Assembly: GCA_963822985.1 (NCBI GenBank) | Contig: CAWGJU010000015.1 | Span: forward strand, 248,001-312,000 | DNA length: 64,000 bases | DNA from: Thermohalobaculum sp963822985 | Lineage (GTDB): Bacteria; Pseudomonadota; Alphaproteobacteria; Rhodobacterales; Rhodobacteraceae | Direction of reading: 5' to 3' | In this document: positions 38,006 through 48,059 of the stretch, piece by piece | Layout: the number at the start of each line of letters is the position of its first letter | Position numbering within the stretch: the first letter of the stretch is position 1 | Made by a program: the position numbers and the translations under genes | The notes under the pieces: generated by a model | The model's database searches: none | What the model was told of the DNA's origin: nothing | Seen by the model: only the letters and a program-made list of their open reading frames with translations

Positions 38006-39024
38006 TGCTTGCCGCCGCGCTGATCCTCGACGCGCTCATCGGCGAGCCAGACGCCCTCTGGTCGCGTGTTCCGCACCCGGTCGTGCTCTTCGGCCGCCTG
38101 ATCGCCTGGCTCGATGCGCGCCTCAACAGCGGCGCCGACCGACGCCGCAAGGGCGTGATCGCCCTGTGCCTTCTGCTCGCCGTCGTCCTGCCGGTGCCAG
38201 TGCTGGTCGCGGCGCTTCCCTTCGGCTGGGTCGTCGAGATCCTCGGCGCGGCGGCGCTCCTCGCCCAGCGCTCGCTCGTCGGCCATGTCGGCGCCGTCGC
38301 CGACGCGCTCGATTGCTCGCTCGGCGAAGGTCGCGCCGCCGTCAGCCAGATCGTCGGGCGCGATCCCGACACGCTCGACCGTGCCGGCGTCGCCCGCGCC
38401 GCGATCGAATCCATCGCCGAAAACTTCTCGGACGGGGTGGTCGCCCCGGCCTTCTGGTTGCTGCTCGGCGGCCTGCCCGGCATCGTGCTCTACAAGGCCG
38501 TGAACACCGCCGATTCGATGATCGGCCATCGCTCGGAGCGGTATGCCGAGTTCGGCTGGGCCGCCGCCCGGCTCGACGACGTGCTGAACTGGATCCCGGC
38601 GCGCCTCGCCGGCCTGCTCATCTGCCTGGCCGGGCTGATCCCGCCTGGCTCGGCAGCGTCGCCGCCCGGACGGACGGGGATTGCCGGTCGACAGCATCCT
38701 TCTGCCGCGCCGGGGCGCAGCCAGCTTTCGTCATCGGGCATCGGCAGGGCTGCTGGCGCCTTTCGCGTCATGTGGCGCGATGCCCGCCTGCACCGTTCGC
38801 CCAATGCGGGCTGGCCCGAAGCGGCGACCGCCGCCGTGCTCGGCCTCGCGCTGGCCGGCCCGCGCATCTATGGCGGCGTGATCACCGACGATCCCTATCT
38901 GAACCGGCAGGGCCATCGGGACGCGACGCCCGACGACATCCGCAGGGCGATCACCCTGATCTGGCGCGCCTGGGCCGCTACCCTTGCGGTCGCAGTCGCG
39001 CTGGGGCTGCTGGCACTCGCTTGA
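38005..39024 (+). CDS. cbiB: Adenosylcobinamide-phosphate synthase CbiB
   Basis: An integral membrane enzyme of 339 residues that attaches aminopropanol (phosphate) to adenosylcobyric acid. Family motifs: LILDALIGEPDALWSRVPHP near the start, ESIAENFSDGVVAPAFW, YKAVNTADSMIGHRSERY and LHRSPNAGWPEAATAAVLGL. Several hydrophobic helices are present. Between LAGLI (about residue 212) and VMWRDARLHRSPN there is an extra segment of roughly 35 residues rich in Pro, Ser and Gly, which most CbiBs lack; it may be a real loop or two compensating errors. Called cobD in Rhizobiales nomenclature. Overlaps the upstream cobD gene by one base. Confidence 0.9.
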   Translation: MLAAALILDALIGEPDALWSRVPHPVVLFGRLIAWLDARLNSGADRRRKGVIALCLLLAVVLPVPVLVAALPFGWVVEILGAAALLAQRSLVGHVGAVADALDCSLGEGRAAVSQIVGRDPDTLDRAGVARAAIESIAENFSDGVVAPAFWLLLGGLPGIVLYKAVNTADSMIGHRSERYAEFGWAAARLDDVLNWIPARLAGLLICLAGLIPPGSAASPPGRTGIAGRQHPSAAPGRSQLSSSGIGRAAGAFRVMWRDARLHRSPNAGWPEAATAAVLGLALAGPRIYGGVITDDPYLNRQGHRDATPDDIRRAITLIWRAWAATLAVAVALGLLALA

Positions 39025-39160
39025 AGAGCGGGGCGGTGCCAACGAATACAAGCGCGGCTTTCTTCGGCGTCCCCGCTAAAAGAGAAAAAGACGTCATCTA
39101 CCGATCAAGACAGCGGCACAACTCGCGCAGGCAAGGACAGTCAACGCAGTTTGAAAGGGT

Positions 39161-39189
39161 TTGAACGAATTTGCCGCCGCGCTTACAAA
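39161..39189 (+). promoter_or_regulatory. Possible sigma-70-like promoter upstream of the glycosyltransferase
   Basis: TTGAAC (39161-39166) and TACAAA (39184-39189) are separated by exactly 17 bases, in a locally AT-richer gap of about 220 bases between cbiB and the glycosyltransferase. A second TTGAAA lies 10 bases earlier. Spacing and box similarity are good for this GC-rich genome, but only sequence supports it. Confidence 0.4.
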
Positions 39190-39248
39190 TCGGATCCGGG
39201 GCGGACCGCCGCGGCGCCTCGGCTGGGAGTGACAGAGTAGGGTCGGGA

Positions 39249-40244
39249 GTGGACGGCGGCGTGAACATCTCGGTCATCATAGCAAGCTACCAGCGGCGCG
39301 AATTGCTGCTGCGCGCGCTCGCTCTCTACGACAGGCAACGCGATGTCGGCGGCAGCTTCGAGGTCATCGTCGTCGACAACTCATCGACCGACGGCACCGC
39401 CGACGCGGTCGAGATCTTTGCCCGCGCCGCGCGCTTTCCGGTCCGGCTCGAACGCCTGGCCAGCAACTCCGGCCCGGCAGTCGCCCGGAACCGGGCGGTC
39501 GACCTCGCACGCGGCCGCATCCTGATCTTCGCCAATGACGACATATTTCCCGAGCCGGGCTTTCTCGCGGCGCACCGCCGCTGGCACGACGAGCTGCACC
39601 CCGAGCCGCACGCGGCGATGGTCGGCAAGATCCGCTGGGCCGCGGAGATGGGGCAGACGCCCTTCCTCTCCTGGCTCGAGATGAACGGCGCCCAGTTCGC
39701 CTACGGATCGATGGCGCATGGCGCGATCGTCGACTACGGGAAATTCTACACCAGCAATGCGTCGCTCAAGCGCGCCTTCCTCCAGCAGACCGGCATCCGA
39801 TTCAACGAGCAGCTCCCCTTTGCCTATGAGGACGGCGAGTTCGCGCTGCGCCTCACCAGCGCCGGCATGGTGCTGCACCATGACGCGACGGCGGTCGCCG
39901 AGCATCTGCATCCGATGGACCTCGAGCAATCGCTTCGGCGCGCCGAAAGCATCGGAGCCCAGCTTCTAAAGCTGCGCGAAATCTCGCCGGAAAATTTCCG
40001 GCGGGTGACTGGCGGGCTGTTCGAGCCAGAGCGGCGGGTCCGCCGCGTGCTGTTCGAGCTCGTCGCCTCGCCCCCTTTCGATTCGCTGATATGGACGCAG
40101 CTCGCCAGACTGGCCGAGCGGCGCATCCGGGCCGGACGCGTCTTTGCGCTCGCCCATTCGGCGGCCGTGCTGCGCGGCTTCCGGCGCGCCCAATCCGGCA
40201 GCGCCGTGGGCCTCTCCGCACGGCAGCTCGCCCCGACTGCCTAG
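39249..40244 (+). CDS. Family 2 glycosyltransferase
   Basis: A GT-A fold glycosyltransferase of about 331 residues acting in the cytoplasm on a nucleotide sugar. The N-terminal strand NISVIIASYQRRELLLRAL, the VIVVDNSSTDGT loop, ARNRAVDLARG and the metal-binding ANDD (LIFANDDIFPEPGF) are visible; the catalytic-base region is FAYEDGEFALRL. The GTG at 39249 is used as start; GTG 39261 (with GGGAG upstream) and a TTG at 39171 are alternatives. The acceptor is unknown; with no polysaccharide cluster around it, it may glycosylate a surface glycan or protein. Intact frame. Confidence 0.85.
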   Translation: MDGGVNISVIIASYQRRELLLRALALYDRQRDVGGSFEVIVVDNSSTDGTADAVEIFARAARFPVRLERLASNSGPAVARNRAVDLARGRILIFANDDIFPEPGFLAAHRRWHDELHPEPHAAMVGKIRWAAEMGQTPFLSWLEMNGAQFAYGSMAHGAIVDYGKFYTSNASLKRAFLQQTGIRFNEQLPFAYEDGEFALRLTSAGMVLHHDATAVAEHLHPMDLEQSLRRAESIGAQLLKLREISPENFRRVTGGLFEPERRVRRVLFELVASPPFDSLIWTQLARLAERRIRAGRVFALAHSAAVLRGFRRAQSGSAVGLSARQLAPTA

Positions 40245-40344
40245 GGCCGGGCCAGGGGCTCGCTCGAGGGCCGGCCGGCGCGGCGGTCGCCGCACTGCCG
40301 GCACGCTTGCGGTCCGAGAGTCACACCGCCGTTCTCGAGCCGCA

Positions 40345-40363
40345 GGGTGGGTGCCAACCCGCC
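40345..40363. repeat. GGGTGGGT palindrome copy
   Basis: GGTGGGT (40346-40352) pairs with ACCCGCC (40357-40363) over a GCCA loop, with one G-T wobble. It is the same palindrome type as at 9701-9883 and 16027. It lies between the convergent glycosyltransferase and FAD-oxidoreductase genes and touches the latter's stop codon. Confidence 0.6.
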
Positions 40364-41569
40364 TATATGACTGCCTTTTCCAAAAACGGCCGCCCCTCGA
40401 CCATTCGCTCATAGCCGAGCTCGGAAAGGTCCAGGGTCCGGTACCCCCCATGCACGATCAGCTCGGCCATGCCCCGCCCCATCGCCGGCGCCTGCTGCAG
40501 CCCGTGACCAGAAAAACCGTTGCAGAACAGGAAGTTCGGCAGCTCGGGATGCGGCCCGATGATGGCGTTGTGGTCGAGCGTGTTCATCGCATAGTGGCAC
40601 GCCCAGCCGCGGACCATCTTGATCGCCTCGAAGGCGGGAATGTAGCGCGCCAGGATCGGCCAGCAGCCTTCGTCGAATTCCTCATATACACAGTCGAAGT
40701 CATTGAAATCGGCCGGACTGTCAGGAGCCGGCGTGGTCCCGCATAGATACCACTGCCGCTCCGACCGGACATGTACGCCCTCGGGCGTGATCGTCAGCGG
40801 CAGCGTTGTCTCCAGCGGCCGCGCCGCGTCGAAGACAAAGAGGCACCGCTTGCGCGGCTCGACCGGCACCTCCAGCCCCGCCATCCGCGCCGTCAGCGCC
40901 GCCCGCGGGCCCGAGGCGTTGACGACCCGGCCGCAGGCCACCCGCTCGCCGGTTCCAAGGGACACCTCGGTGACGTGACGGCCGGCCACGGTCATGCCGA
41001 CGGCCTCGTTCGTGACGTATTCGACCCCGCGCTCGCGCGCCTGGCGGCGGAACGTCTCGAACATGGTGGCGCCGTCGAACCAGCCCTCGCCGACGGGGTT
41101 CCAAGATCCCAGCGTGATCCCCTCGAGATTGTAGAACGGCCAGATCCCGGCGATCTCCTCAGGCGCCAGGATCCGCGTGGCCGCCCCCAAGCGCCGCCTG
41201 GGTCGCCTGGTTCTCTCGGTGCGTCGCGTCATAGGCGCCGTTCGAGAGATAGAGATAGCCATGCTCGATCAGCCGAACCTCCGGCGCATCCTCGCCCGCG
41301 AAGCGACGGAAGTTCTTGATGAAATCCGAGCCGAACATGCCGATGCGCACGTTGACGGCGTTCGAGTATTGGTGACGGATGCAGCTCGCGGTGCCGGTCG
41401 TCGAGGCGTGCTCGTAGCTCGGGTCGCGCTCGATCACCAGGATGCGGCCGTCGAACCCTGGGTCGCGCGACAACCACCAGGCGACCGACGAGCCGATCAT
41501 CGCGCCGCCGACGATGACGACGTCGTAGGAGCCGTGCCGCGGACGATCGCCGATCGGCGCAGGCGCCAT
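40363..41569 (-). CDS. FAD-dependent oxidoreductase (DAO family, sarcosine/D-amino-acid oxidase-like), one frameshift
   Basis: A flavin amine oxidoreductase of about 401 residues. The N-terminal FAD site is YDVVIVGGAMIGSSVAWWL, then ERDPSYEHASTTGT; the central region is FETFRRQARERGVEY and VVNASGPRAA. The C-terminal FAD-binding end is NTLDHNAIIGPHPELPNFLF followed by NGFSGHGLQQAPAMGR, which is very typical of the DAO family (FOXRED1/sarcosine-oxidase branch). The frame breaks near 41190 by one base (length 3n+1). It heads a minus-strand catabolic block with hydantoinase genes, so an N-methylated or D-amino-acid substrate is likely but unproven. Confidence 0.85.
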
Positions 41570-41588
41570 GGATCACCCCCCTCCCCAT

Positions 41589-41611
41589 CCCTCCCCCACA
41601 AGGGGGGAGGG
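41589..41611. repeat. CCCTCCCCC/GGGGGAGGG palindrome
   Basis: CCCTCCCCC (41589-41597) pairs perfectly with GGGGGAGGG (41603-41611) across a five-base loop. It lies between hyuB and the FAD oxidoreductase gene. A less perfect relative lies between hyuA and hyuB at 43380. It may stabilise or terminate mRNA. Confidence 0.6.
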
Positions 41612-41640
41612 GGCCTGTTGCGCCTGGCCGCGGCCGCAGC

Positions 41641-41676
41641 GCCCGGTCATGAGCCCGGTCATGGGCCCGGTCATGC
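41641..41676. repeat. Three tandem copies of a 12-base unit
   Basis: GCCCGGTCATG followed by A, G or C in successive copies at 41641, 41653 and 41665. The array ends on the first base of the hyuB stop region. It looks like a small slippage-generated minisatellite. Confidence 0.8.
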
Positions 41677-43347
41677 TATTCTTCAAAACCGTAGTCGCGC
41701 CGGGCCGCCTCGCGGCTGATATAGCCGCGCTCGACATCGCGGCGGACCAGCGCCGGGTCGCGCTCGCGCGGGTCGCCATAGCCGGCGCCGCCCGGCAGGT
41801 CGAGCACGGCGATCCGGTCCGCCGGCACCAACTGCTTGCCCTTGCCGCGCATGGCCGTGCCGTCGTCGAGCCGGAACTGCGTCCGGCCGCCTTCCTTGCC
41901 GCCCTCGCGGCCTCGCGCCGGGTGCTGCATCCGGTCGAACATGGCGGAGAAGTCGAACTCGTGCCCCGGGGTGGCGCCGATCTCCATGTGTTGGCCGAGC
42001 CCGCCGCGGAACTCGCCGGCGCCCCCGGAATCGGGCCTCAGCTCCTTGCGCCAGACGATGATGGGCCCGGTGTGCTCGGTCGCCTCGACCGGCATCGTCA
42101 TGACGCCCGACGGGAAGGCCGTGGCCGACATGCCGTCGAGCGTCGGGCGCGCGCCGGACCCGCCGCAGTTGAACATCAGCACCTCGGCGCGCCGCACCAG
42201 GTCTTCCCGCGCCTCGGGCCCGAAATTGCCGTCGCGCCGCGGCCGGAACGACAGCTGGAAGTTGCAGAGCGCGCCGCAGCCCTCGGCGGGCACCGTCCCC
42301 GGCCTGATTTTGTGCAGCGCACCCAGGACGGTGTCGGGGATCATGTGGCCGAGGATGTGCCGGAGGCACACTGGCGCCGGATCCTCGGCGTTCAGGATCG
42401 AGCCGGCGGGCGCCGTGATGCGGAAAGGCGCGAGGCTGGCCGCATTGTTCGGGATCTCGGGCGCGATCGCGCATTTCAGGCCAAAGCACGCATAGGCCTG
42501 CGTGTAGACATGCGGCACGTTGATGCCCTTGCGCGAGGTCTGCGAGGTGCCGGCGAAGTCGGCGACCACGTGGTCCTCGTTCACGTCGAGCCGCACCTGC
42601 AGCGTGATCGGCTCGTCATAGCCGTCAATCGTCATCGAGTTCGTCATCGAGCCGCGGGGTAGGGCCGCGATCTTCTCGATCGTCGCGCGGCGCGAATTCT
42701 CCAGGATGAAGCCGGCGATCTCGGTCAGGTCGGGCAGCGCGAACTCGTCCAGCATGGCGACGAGGCGCCGGTGACCGGTCTCGTTGCAGGCGGCGAGCGC
42801 ATAGATGTCGCCCACCACCTGGTCGGCCTCGCGGACATTGGCGCGAACGAATTTGACCAGGTCGAAATTCACCTCGCCGGCGCGGGCGAAGTGCATGATG
42901 GGGATCCTCAGACCCTCCTCGTAGACGCTCTCGCCATCGGCGGTGAAGCCGCGCCCGCCGATATCGACCACATGCGCTGTGCAGGCGAAGTAACCGACGT
43001 GTTTTCCCTCGTGAAACGAGGGTGTTACGACGGTAATGTCATGCAGGTGGCCGGTGCCCATCCAGGGGTCGTTGGTGATGTAGACGTCGCCCTCGACCAT
43101 GGTGTCTGTGCCGATCTCGCGCATGAAGTGCTTGACGCGACTCCGCCATCGCGTTGACGTGGCCGGGCGTGCCGGTGACGGCCTGGGCGAGCATTCGGCC
43201 CTCGGGGTCGTAGACGCCGGCCGAAAGGTCGCCCGCCTCGCGGACGCTGGTCGAGAAGGCGGTGCGCACCAGCGCCAGCGCCTGTTCCTCGACGACGCTG
43301 ATCAGGCGGTTCCACATGACTTGCAGGGCGATGTCGGTGTGGCTCAT
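41676..43347 (-). CDS. hyuB: Hydantoinase B/oxoprolinase subunit HyuB, one frameshift
   Basis: The beta subunit of the ATP-dependent hydantoinase/oxoprolinase type (HyuAB), which opens hydantoin or 5-oxoproline-like rings. The product of about 556 residues starts MSHTDIALQVMWNRLISVVE; typical motifs are AFSTSVREAGDLSAGVYD, GTPGHVNAMAES, YITNDPWMGTGHLHDI, ADFAGTSQTSRKGINVP and GGAGYGDPRERDP at the end. One extra base near 43140 breaks the frame (length 3n+1). It follows hyuA with an 85-base gap that contains a palindrome. The substrate cannot be read from sequence. Confidence 0.9.
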
Positions 43348-43379
43348 CTCGTCTCCTGCGGGGGGCAGCCCCCTCCCTG

Positions 43380-43403
43380 GCCCTCCCCGCGACTGGGGAA
43401 GGG
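43380..43403. repeat. Imperfect CCCTCCCC/GGGGAAGGGG palindrome
   Basis: Located in the hyuA-hyuB gap. The arms CCCTCCCC and GGGGAAGGG can pair with one bulge. Its sequence resembles the palindrome at 41589, so the element flanks hyuB on both sides. Confidence 0.45.
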
Positions 43404-43432
43404 GACGCCAGCGCTGGCCATTGCCGTGTGCC

Positions 43433-45569
43433 TCATGCGGCGGCGCTGGCAGCCGACGCCGCGTCGCGGCGGAGGTCGATGCAACCATCGGGCTGCATGG
43501 TGGCGGTGAAGCCCGCCGGCACGATAACGGTGGTCTCGCGCTCGGTCACGACGGCCGGGCCGGCGAGCGAGTGCCCGGTCTCGAAGCGTTCCCGCCGGAT
43601 CAGGGCTGCGTCGGCATGGCGGCCCGAACCGGGATCATAGAGCGCGCGGGTCCCCTCATGCGCCGCTTGTGCGCCGCCGGCCGCGTCCTCGACCGTCGGC
43701 GCGGGCACCGCGGGGGTGGAGGCGCGCACCGACCACGAGGTGATCTCGATGTCGAGGCCGTGCACGATGCGCCCGAAGAGGGTCTGGTAGGCTGCCTCGA
43801 ACAGCTCCTTGAAGCGGGCCGGGTCCGGCGCCTCGGCCGCCGCTTCCGGCAGGTCGACCGGGATCTCCCAGCCCTGGCCGACATAGCGGAAATACCCCCT
43901 GGTCTCGAAGGCGAGCGGCGCGTCGGGGTCGCAGTCGCGCACGAAGTCGGCGGCTTCGCGGCGGAGCTCGGCCAGCACGTCGGCGACGAATTTGGCGCTG
44001 AACTCGGACAGCCGCAGATAGGTCGACCGCGTCGCCTCGAAGCTGAAGGGGGCGCGCAGGAAGCCGATGGCCGAGCCGACGCCGGCGCCGGGCGGCACGA
44101 GGATGCGGCCGACGCCGAGCTTTTCCGCCAGCCGCCCGGCATGGATGGGCGCGGCGCCGCCGAAGGCGATCATGGTGTAGCCGGCCAGGTCCTCGCCGTT
44201 CTCGACGGCGTGGGCGCGCGCGGCGTTGGCCATGTTCTCGTCGACGACCTCCGACACCGCGAAGGCGGCCGTGATCGCGTCCATGCCGAGCTTCGCGCCG
44301 ACTGCCTCGTGCAGCGCCTGCGCCGAGGCGTCGGGCGAGAGGGCGATCGTGCCGCCGGCGAAATAGGCCGGGTCGAGCCGGCCAAGGACCAGGTCGGCAT
44401 CGGTCACGGCAGGCCGCGTGCCGCCGCGCCCGTAGCAGGCGGGGCCTGGGTCCGAGCCCGCGCTCTCGGGGCCGACGCGGATCTGGCGCAGCACGTCGAC
44501 ATGGGCGAGCGAGCCGCCGCCGGCGCCGATCTCGACCATGTCGATCACGGGCACCGAGATCGGCATGCCCGAGCCCTTCTTGAAGCGATAGGTGCGGGCG
44601 ACCTCGAAGACGCGGCTGGTCTTGGGCGTCATGTCGCGGATCAGGCAGATCTTGGCCGTCGTGCCGCCCATGTCGAAGCTGAGCACGCGCGGCAGCCCGT
44701 GCCGGGCGGCGATGTGCGCGGCGAAAATGGCGCCGCCGGCGGGGCCGGATTCGACCAGGCGCACGGGGAACTCGGCGGCGCTCTCCAGCCCGATGATGCC
44801 GCCGCCCGAATGCATGAGGAAGACCGGCGCGGTGACGCCGATGCCGGCCAGCCGCTCGCGCAGACGGCCGAGATAGGCGCGCATCAGCGGCTTGACATAG
44901 GCATTGGCGCAGACGGTGTTGAAGCGCTCGTATTCGCGCATCTGCGGCGAGACCTGAGAGGACAGCGAGACCGTCACCCCGGGCAGGCGTTCGGCCAGCA
45001 CCTCGGCCACCAGCTTTTCGTGCGCGTCGTTGGCATAGGCGTGCAGCAGCCCGACGGCGATCGAATTCATAGCCCGCCAGCCCGTCGGCCAGCGCCTCGA
45101 CCTCGGCGCGGTCGAGCGGGCGCAGCACCTGGCCCTGGGCGCCGATCCGCTCGTCGAGCACATAGCGGTGGTTCCGCGCGATCAGCGGCTCGGGCAGGAC
45201 GAGGTTCAGATCATATTGCTCGAAGCGGCTCTCGGTCCGCATCTCGATGACGTCGCGGAACCCTTTGGTGGTGACCAGCGCCGTCCTGGCGCCGCGCCGC
45301 TCGATCAGCGCATTGGTGGCGAGCGTCGTGCCGTGGATGATCATGGTCACGTCGCCGGGCGCGACGTCAGCGGTGGCGCACACCTGTTGCAGGCCGTCAA
45401 GGATCGCCTGCTCGGGTTCGCGGGCGGTTGTCAGGACCTTGACCGAATGTCTCGCCGTCCCGTGCTCCAGGACGACGTCGGTGAATGTTCCGCCGATGTC
45501 GACGCCGACCTTGACCGCGTCGGCCCCGTTCCCGTCCCCGGCCCCGCCCGCTTTGGCCCCGTTCGCCAT
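43433..45569 (-). CDS. hyuA: Hydantoinase A/oxoprolinase subunit HyuA, one frameshift
   Basis: The ATP-binding subunit partner of HyuB, about 711 residues. The N-terminal phosphate loop of the actin-like ATPase fold is VKVGVDIGGTFTDVVL; other motifs are IHGTTLATNALIERRG, GFRDVIEMR, SGPAGGAIFAA, SFDMGGTTAKICLI, ACYGRGGTRPAVTDADL and FGGAAPIHAGRLAE. The break near 45068 is one base (3n+1). It is the first gene of the hyuA-hyuB-FAD oxidoreductase run. The cyclic amide that induces or feeds it is unknown. Confidence 0.9.
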
Positions 45570-45681
45570 GCCGCCCCGTCACGCCTGTTTCGAGTTCGGA
45601 TCGGTATCGGAAAGGTCTCGGGCGGTCCAGCCCGGCAGCAGGGCCATGCCGAGCGCCGGAACCAGGGCCGCGACCGATCCT

Positions 45682-46612
45682 TCAGGCGCGCGCGGCGACG
45701 AGCGGGCGCATCACCAGCGGCGTGAAGTACATGGGGAACTGATAGAGCGCGACGTAGAGGGTGAAGAGCGGATCTGGGGGCAGCGCCGCGAGCGCCAGCG
45801 CTGCATTGCGGTTGCCCCAGATCAGCGCCGTGGCGCCGGCGGTCTCGCGCGTGGTGGCGAGCAGGCCGAGCGGGAACGCCGCCATCTGAGCGCCGAGGTT
45901 GACGGTCACGGCCACGGCCAGCGTACCGATGGCAAAGCCCGGCATGGCGGCGATGAGCTCGGGCATGCCGTGGAACAGCGGAAACAGGAAAAGCACCAGG
46001 ATGACCGACGAGAGCCCGTCGAAGGCGCGGGCGTGCGTGGCGATCCTCGCGGGGCCGATCAGGGGGCGGAGAACCAGCGCGCCGAGCGTCGCGATCCCGA
46101 TCATCAGGCCGAGGCGTGCCGTCATCTGGACCGCGTCGAGCGGGACGGCCTCGGCCAGCAGAACTCGGGCAACGATCGGCATGGTGAAGGGCGCGAGGAA
46201 CGAGCCGAGCACGGTGATCTCGAGCGCGAAGGCGGCGTCGAGTCCGAGGATCAGGCAGAAGGCCGCCGCCGAGCCCAGCGGCGGCCCGGCGCTGGTGTAG
46301 ACCACCGCCTCGACATGCGCGGCGTCCAGCCCGATCGCGCGGCCGGCCGCCCAGAAGAGGGCGGGCGTCGCGGCCATCAGGGCGCGCAGGAGCGCCAGGT
46401 TCCGGGCGAGGCGCCGCGGCGCGAGCGCCCGGCGGGCCACGGCGGCCAGGTCGATCCGCGTCATGGCGAGCCCGAACAGCAGCGTCACGAAGAAGGGCAG
46501 GGTGCCGGCCAGCAAGCGCGCCCGGGCCCCGGCAGCGACCAGCGCCGAGACGACGCCGACGGACGAGCACCCATTGCGCCCGCGCGCCGAGCCAGGCGAG
46601 CGCTTTCAGCAT
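45682..46612 (-). CDS. BASS-like (bile acid:sodium symporter family) permease, one frameshift
   Basis: An integral membrane protein of about 309 residues with eight to ten hydrophobic helices. Recognisable BASS-type regions are LPFFVTLLFGLAMTRIDLA and the crossing motif SAGPPLGSAAAFCLILGLDA; ALIWGNRNAALALAALP resembles the second discontinuous helix. The first ~20 residues (MLKALAWLGARAQWVL) join after removing one extra base near 46562. It stands between the hydantoinase genes and the first TRAP operon. Substrates of the family range from bile acids to organic acids and arsenite, so none is assigned. Confidence 0.65.
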
Positions 46613-46696
46613 CGGCGCGGCATGGCGGGAACCCGACGGCGCCCCGCTGGTCCTCCTCCGCGGCGAAAGGCTGGACGCGCGGCGACGAGGCCCATC

Positions 46697-48029
46697 TCAG
46701 CCGCCGGTGGTGCGCTGGCGCAGGTTCTCGGGCAGCCAGGTGGCGAGGTCCGGGAAGGCGACGAGGATCGCCACCATCAGGCACATCAGCAGGAACATCG
46801 GCAGCGCCGTGCGCGAGATATAGCCGATGTGGTGCCCCGTCATGCCCTGCAGCACGAAGAGGTTGAAGCCGATCGGCGGCGTGATCTGCGCCATCTCGAC
46901 GACGACGACGACGAAGATGCCGAACCAGATCAGGTCGATGCCCGCCATCCGCACCATCGTCTCGACGACCGGCATGGTCAGCACGACGGCCGAGATGCCG
47001 TCGAGGAACATGCCGACGATGATGTAGAAGACGGTCAGCGCCGCGATCAGCATCACGGGCGAGAGCTCGAGGCCGCCGATCCACTCGGCCAGCGTGCGCG
47101 GCAGGCCCGTGAAGCCCATCGAGAGGCTGAGGAAGGCCGCGCCCATCAGGATCAGCATGATCATCGCCGAGGTGCGCACCGCGCCCATCAGGCTCTCGGA
47201 GAAACTGGCCCAGTGCGAGCGAGCCCTGCGCGCCGGCCAGCACCAGCGCGCCGAGCACGCCGAAGGCCGCCGCCTCGGTCGCCGTGGCAAAGCCGAGATA
47301 CATCGAGCCGATGACGAAGACGACGAGCAGGATCACCGGGATCAGGTAGCGCGAGTTCCAGAGCATCGCGCCGAGCGGCATGCGCATCTCGGCCGAGGCC
47401 GGGCCGCTGGTCGGGCGCGGAGGAAATGCCAGCCGACGACATAGAGCCATGAAGAGCGCGGCCAGCACGAGGCCCGGCAGCACGCCCGCCATGAAAAGCT
47501 GGGTGATCGACTCATTGATGGTGACGCCGTAGACGATCAGGATCAGCGAGGGCGGGATCATCAGCCCGAGCGTCGCCGCGCCGGCCAGCGTGCCGACCGT
47601 CATGAACTCGGGGTAGCCGCGCTTGCGCAGCTCGGGCACCGTCATCTTGCCGATCGTCGTCAGCGTCGCGGCCGACGAGCCCGAGACGGCGGCGAAGATC
47701 GTGCAGCCGACGACGTTGGTGTGCAGCAGCCCGCCCGGCAGCCGCGCCATCCAGGGCGCGAGGCCGCGGAACATGTCCTCGGAGAGCCGCGTGCGGAACA
47801 GGATCTCGCCCATCCAGACGAAAAGCGGCAAGGCCGTCAGCGTCCATGACGACGAGGTCGTCCAGATCGTCGTGATCATCGACGGCCCGGGCGGGCCGCG
47901 AGGTGAAGCCGGCCATGCCGAAATAGGCGACGCGCGATCAGCGCCAGCCCGACCCAGACGCCCGAGCCGAGCAGGAAGAACAGGATCGAACAGGAAGAGC
48001 GCGGTCTTCCACAGGATGCTCGCCTCGAA
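46697..48029 (-). CDS. dctM: TRAP transporter large permease DctM (system 1), about five frame breaks
   Basis: The 12-helix ion-coupled permease of a TRAP uptake system. Core motifs: SILFFLLGSGVWVGLALI, WTLTALPLFVWMGEILFRT, FAAVSGSSAATLTTIGKM, AATLGLMIPPSLILIVYG, LGFATATEAAAFGVLGALV, GMFLDGISAVVLTMPV and MAQITPPIGFNLFVLQG. Breaks lie near 47985, 47930, 47895, 47435 and 47215; those I can resolve are one-base insertions. The start is unclear: the frame runs straight from DctQ into SILWKTALFLF with no stop or ATG, so the two could be fused or a stop may be hidden by an indel. The 48029 boundary is therefore a guess. Confidence 0.82.
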
Positions 48030-48059
48030 ATCGTGCGCGACCAGCAACCGGGCATCGCG

